This document shows, piece after piece, positions 1 to 13,406 of a DNA stretch of 64,000 nt; positions within the stretch are counted from its first letter, which is position 1, and the number at the start of each line of letters is the position of its first letter. The notes under the pieces were generated by a model. That model was not told the DNA's origin, searched no databases, and saw nothing but the letters and a program-made list of their open reading frames with translations. Source of the stretch: Calycina herbarum (lineage: Eukaryota > Ascomycota > Leotiomycetes > Helotiales > Pezizellaceae); the NCBI GenBank assembly GCA_001414485.1, contig LLEY01000182.1, forward strand, positions 1 through 64,000, given 5' to 3'. Position numbers and translations under genes: made by a program.

Positions 1-3000
1 ATAGTAATAAAATCAAAGTTTTAATTTTGAAATTTTTAATCAACAATTCGTAGAGATATTAAAATGTCAAAATCGCGATTTTAGGTGTGTTTTCAGTTGG
101 CCGGTTCGCTTGTTTGGCCGGTTCGCTATACATGCACGTTATGTTACCTTGAATTACCTAGATTCTCTCCATAGATACTGTTACATTAAGAATGCCTAGA
201 AAAGTCATAGGTTTCTTATCTTCGAGGAAATGTACAAGACTTACAATCCAGGATGTTATTTTTCGTACTATACTTAACTTTCTCAAGGTTTCTTGAAGAG
301 TTGAAATAATTAGGATAGCAAAATGAAGTAGTGAGTGTAGCTCAAGTCTCCATTTTCGAGAACTCAAAAGTAAAACTTCATCAATAAAGAGGAGAAAGGA
401 GCTAGTGTGAGACAATCTTAATCAAACTTTAGTACACTTCCAAATTTCCTTAGTACACCCTGCGATTCCCCCTAGCTTTTTACTCCCACGCTTCGAAATC
501 AACACCTAGGTATATCCTATCTGTACCAAAAGTAAAAAAAAAGTTGTCAAACTAAGTTTTTACGCCGATCTTTCGCACTTGCTAGACATACACACACCAC
601 ATTGAGCTGACTAGAGATCTCGAGTTGGCTTCCTGCCAAGTCTACATATGATCACCGTTGCGAGGTTGAATGTCTTCTTTTTGCCTTCTTTTTCCTGTAA
701 GTTGCATTTGCATTTTTCTTGGGAGTTGTCACATCTGGTGATTGGGGTTTTGGCCAAGGTGTGAGGGGGAGGGGAATGTATATATGTGATGAGGTGTGAG
801 GAAGGGTGGAGTGGTAGGTGCTTCTTGAATGATGCTATGCTAGCCAAGCGAGGAATTAAGGTTAAAGGTTATTATGCGTATTTTTGATGGGGTTGATGGA
901 GGTTTCATATGGGGGTTTTTTTGACAGGTGGTAGGGTTTTCAGATATGGTTGGGCGCGGGGCGTGGGTGGTGGGTTTCATGTGGGGGTTGGACAGAAGAG
1001 GGGGGTGCTTCTACCCATACTTGTCAAACTGTAAAAACCGATCGGAGAACTATATCTACTAATAATATTAATAAATAATTTAAAGCCTTAGAAGTTTAAA
1101 TATTATATACTTAGAGTAGATTAAAGAACTCTTAGTTACTAATATTACTAAAATCTAGATAGATAAGAAGAAGAAATAAGATATTAATAGATATAATAGT
1201 ATATGCTATTAAAACTAGCTGCTCGAACCCTCGGAACCTTCATTTTCGTTATGCTTTTACAAAAAGGAACTATTCCAGACTGGTTCGAAATGTTGGACAT
1301 TGCCACACATCTTCTCGACCCAACAAGCCATAATGAAGTACTCGATCATGTCACTTCTGGCCGCCGAGAACTTATGTTTGCCATAAATTTGGAGAAGCAA
1401 GGTAAAAGCCTCAAGAGAACGATTCTGATATTTACTCGCCTTTTTATAAGCCAAATTCTTGTACTCTTACTATAATAGGTTACAAAGACGCCATTAACAA
1501 ACACAATGCCATCGTCATCGAATCTCTGCCCTATGGTAGTTGATACTCAGCGCTTCGCTTCTTGGTGAGATTTATTTGAGTGCCGTCTCTTTTTTAATGC
1601 CACGGCAAGGTACCCCGAATAGCTCTGCAAGAGTTTCGAAGGACGAGTATGTTCCAAGAACCAAGAACCTACGGAGTTCATAGAGAATAGAGCGCCTATC
1701 GAAAGTTGAATTAAGATAAACAAGGTCTGAGCACATTATAATACCACCTCATAATCGCAGCTATTCTTCCCGAAATAACAAGTAGGTTTCTCCCTGCGAA
1801 ATATACATTTCTACCTTTTCAAAATAATTTCCGAAGTTTTTCCCATGCACCCCCTGAATAGGTATTCCTACTAGCCCGAGTCTCCCAAAGCTCTAGCATA
1901 TTTACCTTCCGTTTTGAAACTCTTACTTTAAGCTAATCATATGAACTCGTCCGTGGTGAGTTAGAAATGGCACCCATCACCACTAGGCAACAACGAGGAA
2001 CTTGACATTGCTCCGCTGTTTGCTCTCACGCTTCAGTCTCGACTCAACGAGCTACATCTGGAAATTGGTTTACTCTATCTTATTGAGAAAAGATTGATTA
2101 TCCTGTAAGTTAAAGAGGAGGAAATAGGAAAGAATGGACAACAAGGAGACCTTCGACAGTAATTGTGAGATATCCTACCCAAGGAAATTCAATCCATCAA
2201 ATCCTGAGAACTTCAAAATATTTTCAACAAAAACATCTAGTGCTATTAATGCGTTCAGAACGATCTGGCGGTTTGGCCAAAGTCTCTTCGTCTTCCCCCC
2301 AACCTCCAATGTCATCGTTGTGTTAAGCCTGCTCCATGATTGATTGGAAGAAGGCGAGGAAGTGAGCGGAGGTATATATGTAAGAGTCCTGAGCTTTGCT
2401 CTGGGTACGCCTTATCTTTCCATTGTTTCGGTATTTTTGGGACAACTTGGGATGCTATGCGAGAAGGTTTAGAAGAAGGGACAGGCAAAGTTCCTTATTG
2501 TTTTAAATCTTTTCGGACAATAAAAGTAATTGTCCCAGATTAGTGCGCATAATCAAAGTAAAGGAGGTGTACACGGAGCAAAGCCCATGTTTCTTACTCA
2601 TAAGCAGACAACTTGTAAAGTCATGAACAAAGGTCAGACCTACTCCTGCATTATCCTGAACTCAGAATCGATCTCCCGCCATCGAAGGACCAAGAGGAAA
2701 ACTTCAGTATCTTCTCAAACAGAACAATATTCCACTCCCTCAACTAAAAATGACTGATTTCACGTATGTACCTCCTGAAAAAAGTGTAACACCTGGTAAG
2801 ATGTGACCCAGTATGTAAGCGTTTAGGTCTCGTTCTATGTATGGTTGGGGACTTAGGTCTAGACATCTATACCAAGACCGCTACCCGACTTTCGTTGGAA
2901 TTTCTAGCTTGGAATAAGAAGAAGCTGGGAGCTAGAAAGTCTTTGACGTATCTGGCTCCCAAAGGGCAAGATAGTGAGGAATCGGCGGTGAAGGGCTTTT

Positions 3001-3487
3001 CGGAAGTAAATACGATGGAACTTTCCAAATCTTTGATATGGTTATGAGATACCCCCTTCCGACAACCCGGAAAGCTTTGCAAGATAGTGTAGCTTCTGGC
3101 AACACAATTATTTCCACTTTTATTGTTGGCACTACTACTACACCCAGACATGTAGGTTTGCCCGTGTGGCATTTCTCAAACTGGGAGCCTCCCGGAGTCG
3201 CAGAATTTAACAATTACATAGAAAGGCAGGAGGGAGAGAGGGAAGGGAATGCAAAATTCATGTTCATTCATCTAGCGGAACGGGGGTATCCATCCACCAC
3301 GATTCCTCTCCATTTCGAAGTTAAGAAAACCCGTTCTCAACCATTATTCAACGATAATGCAGACCCGTCATGCCATATCATCCGTTGTGTTTTCTCATAT
3401 CATGTCGGTAACCGAGTTATTTCCCCAGAACATCCCCATCCCCACGAAAATATCATCATCATATCTTCGGGTTTCCCCCACCGCAAA
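1..3487. other. gene-poor left flank with AT-rich patch
   Basis: No ORF here shows a recognisable domain or a convincing splice structure. Open frames are short and overlap on both strands. About 1040-1200 is strongly AT-rich, with many ATTAAT/TAATAT words and almost no CpG, which looks like a small RIP-mutated repeat remnant. A 14 bp direct repeat (TTGGCCGGTTCGCT) lies at 97-110 and 114-127. Nothing else was supported. Confidence 0.5.
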
Positions 3488-4524
3488 TCACGGACCATTA
3501 AAGTTCACGTTCGAATACTTGCAGGTCGTTGATCCACCAACCGTTTCTTGGGTTCCACTCGAGATGGCGTAGTTGAATGCGGGCGAGACGGTGTATCTAC
3601 GGTGAAGCTTATTAGGAATGGTTTAAGATGCTCGTAGTTTATTGTGGATAAGAGAACGAGAAGAGTTGAAGATGAAATAAAAGGAGGGAAAAGAAGGAGA
3701 GGGAACAGGAAGCGAGGCATACCCAGTAGAACACCATGCATTAGTAGTCGAGGCCGTGATGGCGATATTACTCCATTGCACCAGTCCATAATCCCACGTA
3801 CCGCCCGATTGGAATTCCAGCGCTAGCAGAGCTCGGATGAGGGCCCCTCTGTCGGCTGTTCGAGGTGTTAGTATTGTATGCAAGGGTAGAGATGAGGGTT
3901 ATTACAGAAGTTTTGCGACGTAGAACCAGTTTGTGGGTTTGATCCGGCGGCTGAACCCGTAGGGCCGGGAGAATATGACCATGCATCTGTCCATACACCA
4001 TTTCCATCTTGTGTGAATGTTGATGTGATTGAATCTCCGGGGTAGACTGGTGAAGTAGTGTATTAGCGACTTGAGGTTTCAAAGCAGAAAGGATGGAGTA
4101 CCTTTGATGGGTGTTGCCTTGTAATCTGGACTAAATAGGGAGTTAGAAGACGATAAATTTTGGATCAAGAAAGCTAGTAACTTACTTGCAACAGTATTCA
4201 ACCCAAAATTGCCAGGAGCCCGCTGATTTGGAATCGGCTATGACACTTTGATAGACAAAATTACCAGCCTCGTTTTGAAGACCAGGCCAGACTCCATGTA
4301 GACCTTTTCCAGGGGATACCGAAGGGACGATTACCGTGACTTCATACTGGGAAAGGGTAAGTATATGGGCTGGGTTGATCGAGTTGAAGGTGAATAATTA
4401 CCCGGGTAATAGGGGCATTTGGGAGAAACCAGAATACATCGGTCGTGGATGCTGCGTCGTCTCTTGGCCAGAGAGGGAATGCGATGGCCGCACCGACGAA
4501 GAAGAGAAGTGTAAAGATGTTCAT
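3488..4524 (-). CDS. small secreted protein of unknown function, six exons
   Basis: Spliced model of 231 aa. Exons in transcription order are 4524-4402, 4346-4186, 4130-4102, 4046-3906, 3855-3723 and 3596-3488, and all phases agree. The start is the ATG at 4524. Residues 1-16 form a signal peptide (hydrophobic core LLFFVGAAIA, cleavage after AIA). The mature protein is rich in W, Y, S, T and G, with motifs YEVTVIVP, CCNPDYK, VYPGDSI, WTDAWSYSPGP, WDYGLVQWSNI and WCSTGYTVSP. This pattern belongs to a fungal family of secreted, probably beta-sandwich proteins that I recognise but cannot name, and no catalytic residue can be assigned. Four cysteines could form two disulfides. The 3' intron (3597-3722) was chosen over read-through because the joined frame continues the family-like C-terminus. 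A secreted effector or wall-associated role is inference. Confidence 0.75.
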
Positions 4525-7128
4525 CTTGAGTTGGCGACTGCTTGCAGTTCAGAATGTGTTCGGAAAAGGAAGTCGTTGCCAAAGTCTCAACGAAGTCGAC
4601 AAATGTCGCTAGCAATATATGCCAAGAAAAATCAAAGGAGTGAATAACATAAGAGCATTGTCGCGAATGGAAGGAGGCCGGAAAAACAAATGGCCCTTGA
4701 TAGGAAAACCAGGTCGAGAGGCAGCTTATATTAGATCTGACATTCAGACATGCTTCGCGAAGGAACTTCGCCGATTCGTCGACACAACAACCAACGTGAG
4801 TGAGGAGAACAGCCCTGCATTTATTGATTCGGGCCTGTGTTCTTTTTTCTTCTCTCACCGCGCCTGAGCGGATGATCCTGTGCCGCCCACTCCGAGCAAT
4901 ACATTGAGCCAACGGTAATGTCGCATCGTGGCCGGAGCACCACTACCGAACGCCAACATTTCTTTTGAGATATTCCACTTCCCCAGCGATTCTGGAACTT
5001 TTCCCTCTGCTAATTTGATGAATTTTCGAACTGGGGTAAAAGCCGATTGGCGAGTTATCTAAAGAAACGTGGATCACACAACATCTAAATACCCGGAACC
5101 AGATTTTAAAGCTTGGCATCTAGAACTGAAATACAAAATGTACAATACAAACGACAAAAACATGGCCAAGCAGATAAAAAGTGATTTCCCGCCATTCCAA
5201 ATATAGCAAGCAGCACGTGAGTATATGTTTCTTGTTCTTTTCCCCTATTTGTGCAGATATTCTCGAACTGGCAACCTTGGCGGCGCCAACCAAGGGACAA
5301 AAGCTGTTGCCTTGGGAAGAGACCCAAATTGAGGAGGTGCTCCACAAAGATGGGAAATTGGGGGATAAGATTGATCTTTATCCTCGGGAAACGATGAAAT
5401 GAGAGACGATGGAGATAAAAAAATGCATAGAACTCGCATGGAAGAAGGATGGAAGCAAAATAAACAGCTGGATATTGCACTTGCATCGGCAACGTTTTAT
5501 ATCTAACCATACCACCGTTTATCATGGTTGGTTACCGAGTAGGACTCCTATACACCTTGTATGGTACTGGTCAACCAAGATCTACTTTCAGTGGTACCCA
5601 GCGATTTGGCCTGTACCTATGTATTGCTGTATTGCTGTATTGCTGTATTGCTGCGTAGGGGGTGGGTTGCCGTCGGTAAGCTGCAGAGTACAGGAGACGT
5701 CTGCCTAACGCCATCGAAATAATCAAAAGGTAAAGCAACAAGGCGCGCAGGAAGGGAAGTAATCTGTCAGGAGAAAGCAGGGCATATAATTTGCAAATGT
5801 GTGCAATGCGAAAGCACAGAGTGTACATTTCGATGGGGCTCTGAAATGACTTTGGAGTTTCCAAGGCTTCAGAGAAATCCAGAAGTGGCTGAGGAGGGAC
5901 CACCAGCCACAGACGCTAACCATAAGCTCACGTGCACCATCTCGGCCATTTCCTCCTGGCTGGTCAATGACAACGACCTGAAAACATCTACATCCTTCTC
6001 AGCAACTCAATTCCTCTCTATGTCTCACCATAACGATGATATGCTTGAAATCCGACGAGATGGCCATCGTACTCTTTCAAACGTCTGAACATACTGCCTG
6101 CCACCACCAACCTCGAGGCTTAGCTAACTAGCTCGGGTTTTAGCCTTCTAGTCGAGGTCAAAGTTTTGGAGTTTCAGAGCAAATGGAAGAAATCGAGATG
6201 AAGATGCCGCTCCTGAGTCGTAATGAGTTCTATCCACGTTCCATGTCGCATTCTATTGTGCCATCTGTTAACTTCATGTCAGGACATCTTCAAGATTGAA
6301 AGGAAGGCCTGTCGAGAGAATGGTGTTTGAATATACATACGCAACTTGGCTGTTGCTTCTGTTTCTCTTTTTCTTTCTTGTGTGGTTTTACGGCAGTCGA
6401 TTCCTATCCCGCTTGGACTGATAGACTCGCTCGAAACTCCTGATGATTAGTCGGCATCCAAGGATCTAGAAGGGCATAAAAAAACCAGACTAGTGTTGCT
6501 TGCTATTTTCCCACCAAGTGCAGATTCTTGCTGTTCGTCGATTGCTTTTCAATTTATTTGCAAATCCCATTTCGTTAGTTTTTCAAATACGAGGAGATAC
6601 AAGTACGATAATATCGTCTCAATGAAGAGATCAAATCCAAATGAATTCCCATATTTCAGAAGATCTCCCGACGATCTACCCCACCAACACCAAGATTTTC
6701 CCCAGCAAGTGTTCGCACGGCCCCAACCCGTGATAATGAAACCTCCCGTAATCACTAAGTTTTATAGTGGCCATTCATACAACTCCCACTTGGTCATCCC
6801 TCCCGGAAACAGAATCAAACATCAAAGCTAGGACATTTATCACGAAGCGAAAACCCGACCCGAATCGAAACACTTTCTGCTAAAACGGCAATTTTCTCAT
6901 CCAGTCATGATCTCGGCTCAATGATTTGTGGTGGCGGGGTGGTTTTTAGTGAGGCTCACCCTGCAAGCTATTCGCAGGAACGATTTGCCCGTACTAAACT
7001 AGTTTGAAAAGCAATACTAGGTGTGGTCCCCTTCCAGTCTGGACCCTTTTGTTCCATGTCTATATTACTTTCAATGTGGTAACGAACGAGCAGAACAACT
7101 TTGTGCATTTCTTTATATTTCGCCCAGG
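4525..7128. other. intergenic, no supported gene
   Basis: Several overlapping ORFs of 60-193 codons occur on both strands, but none shows a domain and none joins into a coherent spliced protein. Part of 5235-5402 (plus) reads as a hydrophilic acidic peptide after a CAG acceptor and could be an orphan exon, but no partner exon was found. A short tandem repeat lies at 5621-5652. The right end holds the promoter of the 7TM gene. Confidence 0.4.
5621..5652. repeat. 8-bp microsatellite-like tandem repeat
   Basis: Four perfect units of GTATTGCT lie in noncoding DNA. It is too short to suggest function and is a likely length polymorphism. Confidence 0.85.
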
Positions 7129-9069
7129 ATGGATGAAGGTAATCCCGAAGTATGTGTACACTCATTATCGCTTGTGGTGAGAACTAAACAGCGATGATAG
7201 TTTCTTCGCGAGGTATGGGCACTATACGGAGTTGGGGCCGTGGTCCTATTGTTACGCTTCGCTACGAGAATCAAGACGGTCGGGTTCAAAGGATTCCAGG
7301 GCGATGATTATATGAGCATCATTGTCCTGGCATTGTTTACTATGGATGCAGCAACTGTGCATATAATTTGTCAGTATCTACCCGGATTTCGTAATGGAGC
7401 TGGCTCTAACATAGACAAAAGCTTTCACTGGAACGAACGTCGAAGCTTCGGAAATACAGAAAACGAGACGTAAGCACGATTTCCGAACCCCTACCAACCT
7501 GCCAGACACACGAGTTAGAAATCTGAAAATAGCTCCATGACCGGCGGATGGATATTGGGTCGTTTTCGGAACTGAAGTTGGCTAACGCTATTATATGTAG
7601 CCTTGACAGCTTCGGAAATTTCCAGATACGAGTATGGATCGAAAGAACAAATCGCAGCGTGGTACTCATACACTGGACTTATTTGGGCAATGAAGGGAAC
7701 GATGCTCTTCTTCTTTAATCGGTTGACGTATGAGCTACCGCTCGATTTCCATGATCCCATCCGCTGATACCCCCTCCATAGGTTCGGTCTATGGCAACAT
7801 CGCTATGTGAAGTGGTTGGGGGCTGCATGTGTTGCATCGTACATTGCTGTCGTCTGTACGGTATGTGCTCCCAACATCTCTTTGGGAAACTCTCCTAACA
7901 TTCTTCAGATTACGTTTGGGTGCTTTCCAACTCAGAAAAATTGGCAGTGAGCTACTTCGCTTCCCAGAGTTTGTTTTCCCTGTGTTTGCCTTACTCACCA
8001 TCCCCAGAGTTGTGCCAGATCCAGGTTGTAAGTAATGAAGGAGAACCTGCCACACAGCGAAACGCTCATCCATTCATAGTAAAATGCACTCTGAAGCTTC
8101 CAAACTTTCTCGTTACGGTTGTTTTAAATGTCATGTAAGCCTTCCCGCCTCTGCACTACTAGTTACTTTAACTCTTGCTAATTTGCCTTTCAGTACCGAC
8201 GCAGCTGTATGTTCCGGCCCATAAGTATTTTATCAATAGGGAAAACTAACCCGTTGATAGATTCTAGTCATTCCTCTCCCTCTACTCTGGGGTCTTAGAA
8301 TCCCAGTACAAAAGTAACTCATACCACTCTCCTATGACCCCGCGTATCTAACAAGCACCTAGAAAAATCGTAATCGGCCTCCTCCTCTGCTCCGGAGTCT
8401 TTGTCATCTGCGCAGCTATCATTCGCGTGGTCTTGACTTTGAAATCCAATGTCTCGGCACTCAGCATAAATCGCTGGTAAGTCATTTCCCTTCCCCTGCT
8501 CTTCCCCTTCCAATGTTCTCTCCCAATCTCCAACATACTTCATCCCATCGTCCCACACACTAATTATGTAATTAAATAGGGGCGTCCGCGAAACAATAGT
8601 CGGCATAGTAGCCGTAAACCTCCCCATCCTCAAACCCATCTTCTCCGCAAAATTCTGGTCCACCTCCTCATTCAAAAGCACCTCACTCTCCCACGGAGAC
8701 CACACGCTCGATAATCGACCAAAAACACATGAAATGAATACGAAATTAACAGCCGAGGATCGGGTGGTGGAAGACTGGGAGGAAGCGGACATTGGCACTC
8801 CTGTTTCTGGTAGGATGTCGGATGGTAATAAGAGTGTGGAGAGTTTTGGTTCAGGAGGTAGTCAGACGGATATATTGGGACAAGGAGAGAGGGAAGTGGA
8901 AGAGGGGGTTGTGCAGGTTGAGACTACTTATGAGGTTATGAGCGAGAGGAAGGGAGAGGCTGGGATGGGGGAGATGGAAGGATGGCAGATGGGTGTTAAT
9001 GGAGGTGCGAATAAAGTTAGTATTCATGCTGAGAGTGTGGAGAGAGGGGGTAATAGAGGGTCGAGATGA
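7129..9069 (+). CDS. rhodopsin-domain 7TM integral membrane protein (PTH11-like class)
   Basis: Spliced model of 408 aa in 12 exons: 7129-7149, 7201-7369, 7422-7469, 7601-7727, 7782-7860, 7909-7946, 8006-8025, 8080-8134, 8194-8206, 8261-8313, 8363-8476 and 8580-9069. All phases close. It begins MDEGNPE; residues 8-290 carry seven hydrophobic segments with family motifs DDYM, GTNVEASEIQK, WAMKGTMLFFFNRLT, TFGCFP, PDPG, LNVITDAA, IPLPLLW and NRWGVRETIVGI. This matches the fungal rhodopsin domain found in many PTH11-like and plasma-membrane proteins. Ligands for this family are mostly unknown. The C-terminal 120 residues are hydrophilic, rich in G, E and S, and probably cytosolic. Exons of 13 and 20 nt are unusually small. 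The acceptor of exon 3 (7421) is the least certain junction. Confidence 0.88.
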
Positions 9070-10486
9070 GCGTACAAGAAATTAGGCTTGCGTGTTTTCT
9101 CTTGGGGTTTTTGAAAAGTGCAGAAGTTAGGAGGGGCATACACGATATCATTTTGGCGTTTGTTTTGGGGCTATTAAGGGTTTTTAGTCTACTGGCTCTC
9201 CCATTGGTTTAGGGAGGAACGATTGTACGTTTAATGTAGAGAAAAGCAAGAACAGTCAGAAAAGAAAGAAACATAATACAGCCTTCAAACATTCTTGAAG
9301 GTTTACTCTTCATGGGTTTGCATGTGAACTAGCATGCAGTCACAAACCGGCAATTGATTTATGAAATCTCTTCAATAGTCATATGAATTGCTATTTAACC
9401 CATAGTTCCAAATATCCCTATGGCGATATTGTGCTAGCTGTCCTAATTTTAACTAAGTTAGTTATTGCAGGAGGCGTTGGAAAGAAAGTAAATTACACTA
9501 AGTCATAGTATAACATGATTGTATTACAGAACGGTGACAGATTCTTACAATCAGAGGAATGAGCCGAATGACCGTTGACCGTTGATTTTGTCTCAAATTA
9601 CTTGCAACCCTGAAGAAACTCAGAAGAAGTATTACTGAAAACAATTGCAGTAACAAAACTTGTTTTCTTTTCAAGACTTTTTACAAATACGAACTTGAGA
9701 TGATATGCAGGGATGAGCTTTGCATAAATTTTGTGAAGTGCAATCAAGGTACTCACTAACTTTGTCATTTGTTTCCACGAGGTCACGAGACAATATTTGG
9801 AATCTTTGAACTTGTGTGAATTAAAGAGATAGATAGATTGGTTCCACTGTGGATCCAGTTTTTCTATTTTTTCTGCCAAAATCCTGAACTGATTGGGAAG
9901 TGTTGTTTAGGTGAAGAAGGGTACATGGACTCTGAAAGTGCCTTTGCAAGCGGTATTTGCATGAAGGTGACTGTTTATTCTTTGATTTTTGGTGAATATA
10001 TATACTGGAATAAACTCAATTGTATCACATGAATATAAAGGTGAGCTGATTCCATATTTATGCACTTGTAGTGAATTTGTAGTCGACTTTGGTACCGTCA
10101 CTCGGTAGCGCACCCAATCAAGGCTAGCCCATCAGGCCCCCACCAAAAGCGACCGCATCAGGAACGAGACCTGGGGAAATCTATACATCATCGACAACCT
10201 CACCACATCGTATCGCACCATAACGAACCTAATATTCGTCGAAAACACCTTCGACAAATCGATCGTTTCGAGATAATTTCACTCCGCAACCAGATCTCAG
10301 AGCGACGCGACAGCTTGCTGACAACCTGGGAGCGCGACCAGCCGATTGCGACAGCACATAAGAACACAATTTCATTAGATGGATAGAGGAGGTTTGAGTC
10401 TGCGATAGCGAAGGAGAGCGGCCACTGGCTTCAACGACGTGTGCTTTGCTTTGGCTCGGTTGGTGTTGGTGTTGGATAAAGAAAAC
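9070..10486. other. intergenic and SPT20 upstream region
   Basis: The left part is AT-rich. An ORF of about 93 codons on the minus strand (9598-9879) is lysine-rich but has no recognisable domain or partner exon. From about 10080 the base composition becomes GC-richer and probably represents the SPT20 promoter and 5' leader. No TATA box was convincing. Confidence 0.45.
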
Positions 10487-13406
10487 ATGGCACCCTCGGC
10501 GACTTCAACCCAGTCGCTCTCATCAAAGGCCAAGCGCCCCATCCCCCCGGGAATTCAAACAAATGGAATACACTCGTCCACCTCCTCTCCCTCGCCATCA
10601 ATGTCCGCTGGCAGACTCCCTAATAGCGGCAAGCTGCCGAATTCTGCTACGAGCAATGGTGTTGGAGCCATGAGTGCAGCATCGCGAGCTGTAGCGCGGG
10701 CGCGGAGGGACACCCCCGCCCAACTATTAGGCAGAGGACAGAGGAATAGCAGTGCTGGATTACGGTCTGCGAGTCTGATGGGAGAATCTGCTGCTCCTCA
10801 GGTCTCTGAGCCTACACCATATGGTATGCGAATTCGCGCGCTCAAAGAAGATGCATGCTAATGCCGAGGCAGTGAAATCAGATGAATACATCCTCAAGAA
10901 ATATCGCAACTGTAAACCTTCCCTAATTCTACATTTACATCCTACGCATTTTCGATTCGACGAACAAGAGGGAAGCTTCTCATACAAATCTCCCATGCGA
11001 ATATTAATCGAACACCTCAAACAACGAACCGTACCTCACGACCTGGTAGAATTCATGCCGGATACACCTTTCTACGAAGGATGTATGATTGTTCAGATAC
11101 ATGACCACAAGTCCACTGCACCCTCGCAAGGTTCGACACAGACAAAATCTGGAGTAGGAAAGAGCGTACCCTTTTCGGTACATAATTACAATGCCTACCT
11201 CACACCCTCGTCATACGTACCATTTCCCTCTCAGCAAAATATTTCTCCAAGCAAAGGGAAGGCGCCCTCGGATATCGATGACGGCAAGACTAAAAGCGCA
11301 GAGCAAAAGGATAAGGAGAACATGCCCGCTCCATCCTTACCAGGGGATGCTTCTCGAGGCAAAGCGGCAGCAAACTTGCCGAAGAAACCAAAGGTCTCGA
11401 CAATAGTTCTACGACCAACACCCCTCAGTAATCACATCGACCTGTCCGTCAAGGCAGCAGAATCAATGGCGACTGTTGAAGGAAGAAGAGACTCGCGGGC
11501 TGATGCTGGCCCATTGTCTGCAACTATCCCCCCGACTCCCTCCACAGCTGTCCCTCCCACGCCCCAAACAGCTATGCCTCCACCAGCGAAACGGCTCAAG
11601 AAGAACAAGACGGACTTCGATGTTGCTAGCATCTACTCGGCAGAGTCACATATTGCTCTAGCTACTAATGCTCCATTGTTCCTCGAACCAGTAAAAAGTG
11701 CCGGCGAAGCTGCAGCTCTTTTATCCGCACTTGAACACCCAATGCACTCGGCAAAGCCCCCATCACCCAAGACAAGAAAGAGAACCGTGGCAGAGATGGC
11801 GGCAGACGAAGCACTTGCTGCAGAGAGAGAACGTTATATGTTAATCATGGACGAGCGACTTGCCCCAAATGCCGCAAATGCACAAGGTGGTGGAAATCCA
11901 GCAGATGGAGATGGTCAAGCTGGAGGCGCTTCTTTCGAGCCTCGCTTTGAGAGATTCAAGACGCTTGAAAATATTAAGAACCAGCACGAGGAAAATAAGA
12001 AAGCTGAAAAGCTGCGACAACAAGAGATAGAGAGGAAACAAACCCAGGACCGAGAACGAGAGCGTCTCAGACTCGAGTCGGAGAAGAAGGAGCAATTTCA
12101 AGATAAGCAGCGTGCAGCTCTTGCTCAACAACAAGCTGCTCGTCAACAGCAACAGCAAGAGGCACATCAACGACAGATGGCTGCTGCTCATGCTCGATCT
12201 CAACAAGGCATGGGAAATCAAATGCAAGGCCAGCAAAATCAACACGGACACCCACAAGGTAATAACATAGTGAATAATGGCATGCAGGCACAGCCACAAC
12301 GATTTCATCAACAGCAGGTGTCCCAAGCTCAAGCTTCTTCCCCCATCATCCGAACCGGAACACCCCAAAGTCAATCATCACCTACCGTCAACCAAATGGG
12401 TGGTGGACCTATGCAGCAATCTACCTCGAGTATGGGAGGAAGCCCGCCTCGACCTGGATCAGTCGTTCACCAGAACCCACAGATGGGAGCTCCGACATCT
12501 CATGGTATGACGGCTCAGAGAAGCCAGCAAAGCCATGCTGGTACACCTCGAATGCCAAACACCACTCCTCAAATCCAGCAGACGCCTCTAAATCGCCAGA
12601 GCATGACCGGTACTCCTCGAATGAGCCAGGGCAGCCCTGTACAAGGTCAAATGGCTCATACGCCTAATATGCCGATGATGGTGAATGGTCTTACCGCTGC
12701 CCAACAACAATTGCAAGCACAACAGAGAATGCAAATGTTGCAACGACAACATCAAATGGGAATGCAGAATGGCCAAGGTCTCAGCCCACAGCAGATGATG
12801 CAAGCTCAAATGATTCGCCAGCAGCAACAGCAGCAAGGCATGAATATGGTCAACAACGGACAACTTCCTCAGGGATATACCGCTCATATGGCAGCTCAGA
12901 TGGCGGCAGCGCAAGGCCGTGGCATGCCACAAAACATGAACCAGAACTTCATGAACGGTAGTCCTGGTGTGCCGGCCAACTTGCAAATGCAAATGCAAAT
13001 GCAACAACAACAACAGGCACAGGCCCAGCAAATGCGAAATGCTCAGATGGCTCAAGCACAAGCTGCGGCTCAAGCTCAAGCACATGCTCAGAATCAAGTC
13101 CGGCAAGGTATCAATCCAAGTATTTCACAACAGACCATCGCGAACGAGATACAAAGTCGGGCGGCTCGTATTTACCAGGAGAAGCTGCCAATGATGCAAG
13201 CGCAGCATCCTGGTGGGATTCCAAACGAAATCGAGCAACAATTCCGACTCAAGTGTAGGCAAGATGCTCAGGCAATAGTACAACAAATCATCGCCCACAA
13301 GAAACAACAACATGCCGCTATGCAACAGCAGCAACAGATGATGATGGCCCAACAGCATGGTCTACAGCAGGGTATGAATGGAATGCCCAATGGAATGGGT
13401 ATGTAA
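10487..13406 (+). CDS. spt20: SAGA complex subunit Spt20
   Basis: 956 aa, with exons 10487-10823 and 10873-13406. The 49 bp intron has a GTATGC donor, a GCTAATG branch site and a GGCAG acceptor; splicing it joins the N-terminal Ser/Pro-rich segment to the Spt20 domain. The start is the first ATG giving MAPSATST; an in-frame upstream ATG at 10439 is possible. Residues 113-220 are the Spt20 domain, with signature words SDEYILKKY, LHLHPTHFRF, EGSFSYKSPMR, LRHDL-like VPHDLVEF and PFYEGCMIVQIHDHKS. This domain helps keep the SAGA transcription coactivator intact. The rest is low complexity: a basic/acidic coiled segment around residues 370-440, then some 450 residues rich in Q, M, N and P with repeated QQQ runs, typical of coactivators. 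The family is conserved in fungi and the length is normal for Pezizomycotina. Confidence 0.95.

Noticed and set aside
4331..4912. 193-codon minus-strand frame
   Set aside because: It overlaps the secreted-protein exons in another frame and lacks any domain; the spliced model explains the region better.
5181..5402. Possible plus-strand exon after a CAG acceptor
   Set aside because: No upstream exon or start codon could be joined in phase, and no domain was seen.
12588..13106. 172-codon leucine/histidine-rich minus-strand frame
   Set aside because: It is the antisense of CAG/CAA-rich codons of Spt20; leucine richness is a by-product of the glutamine tract.
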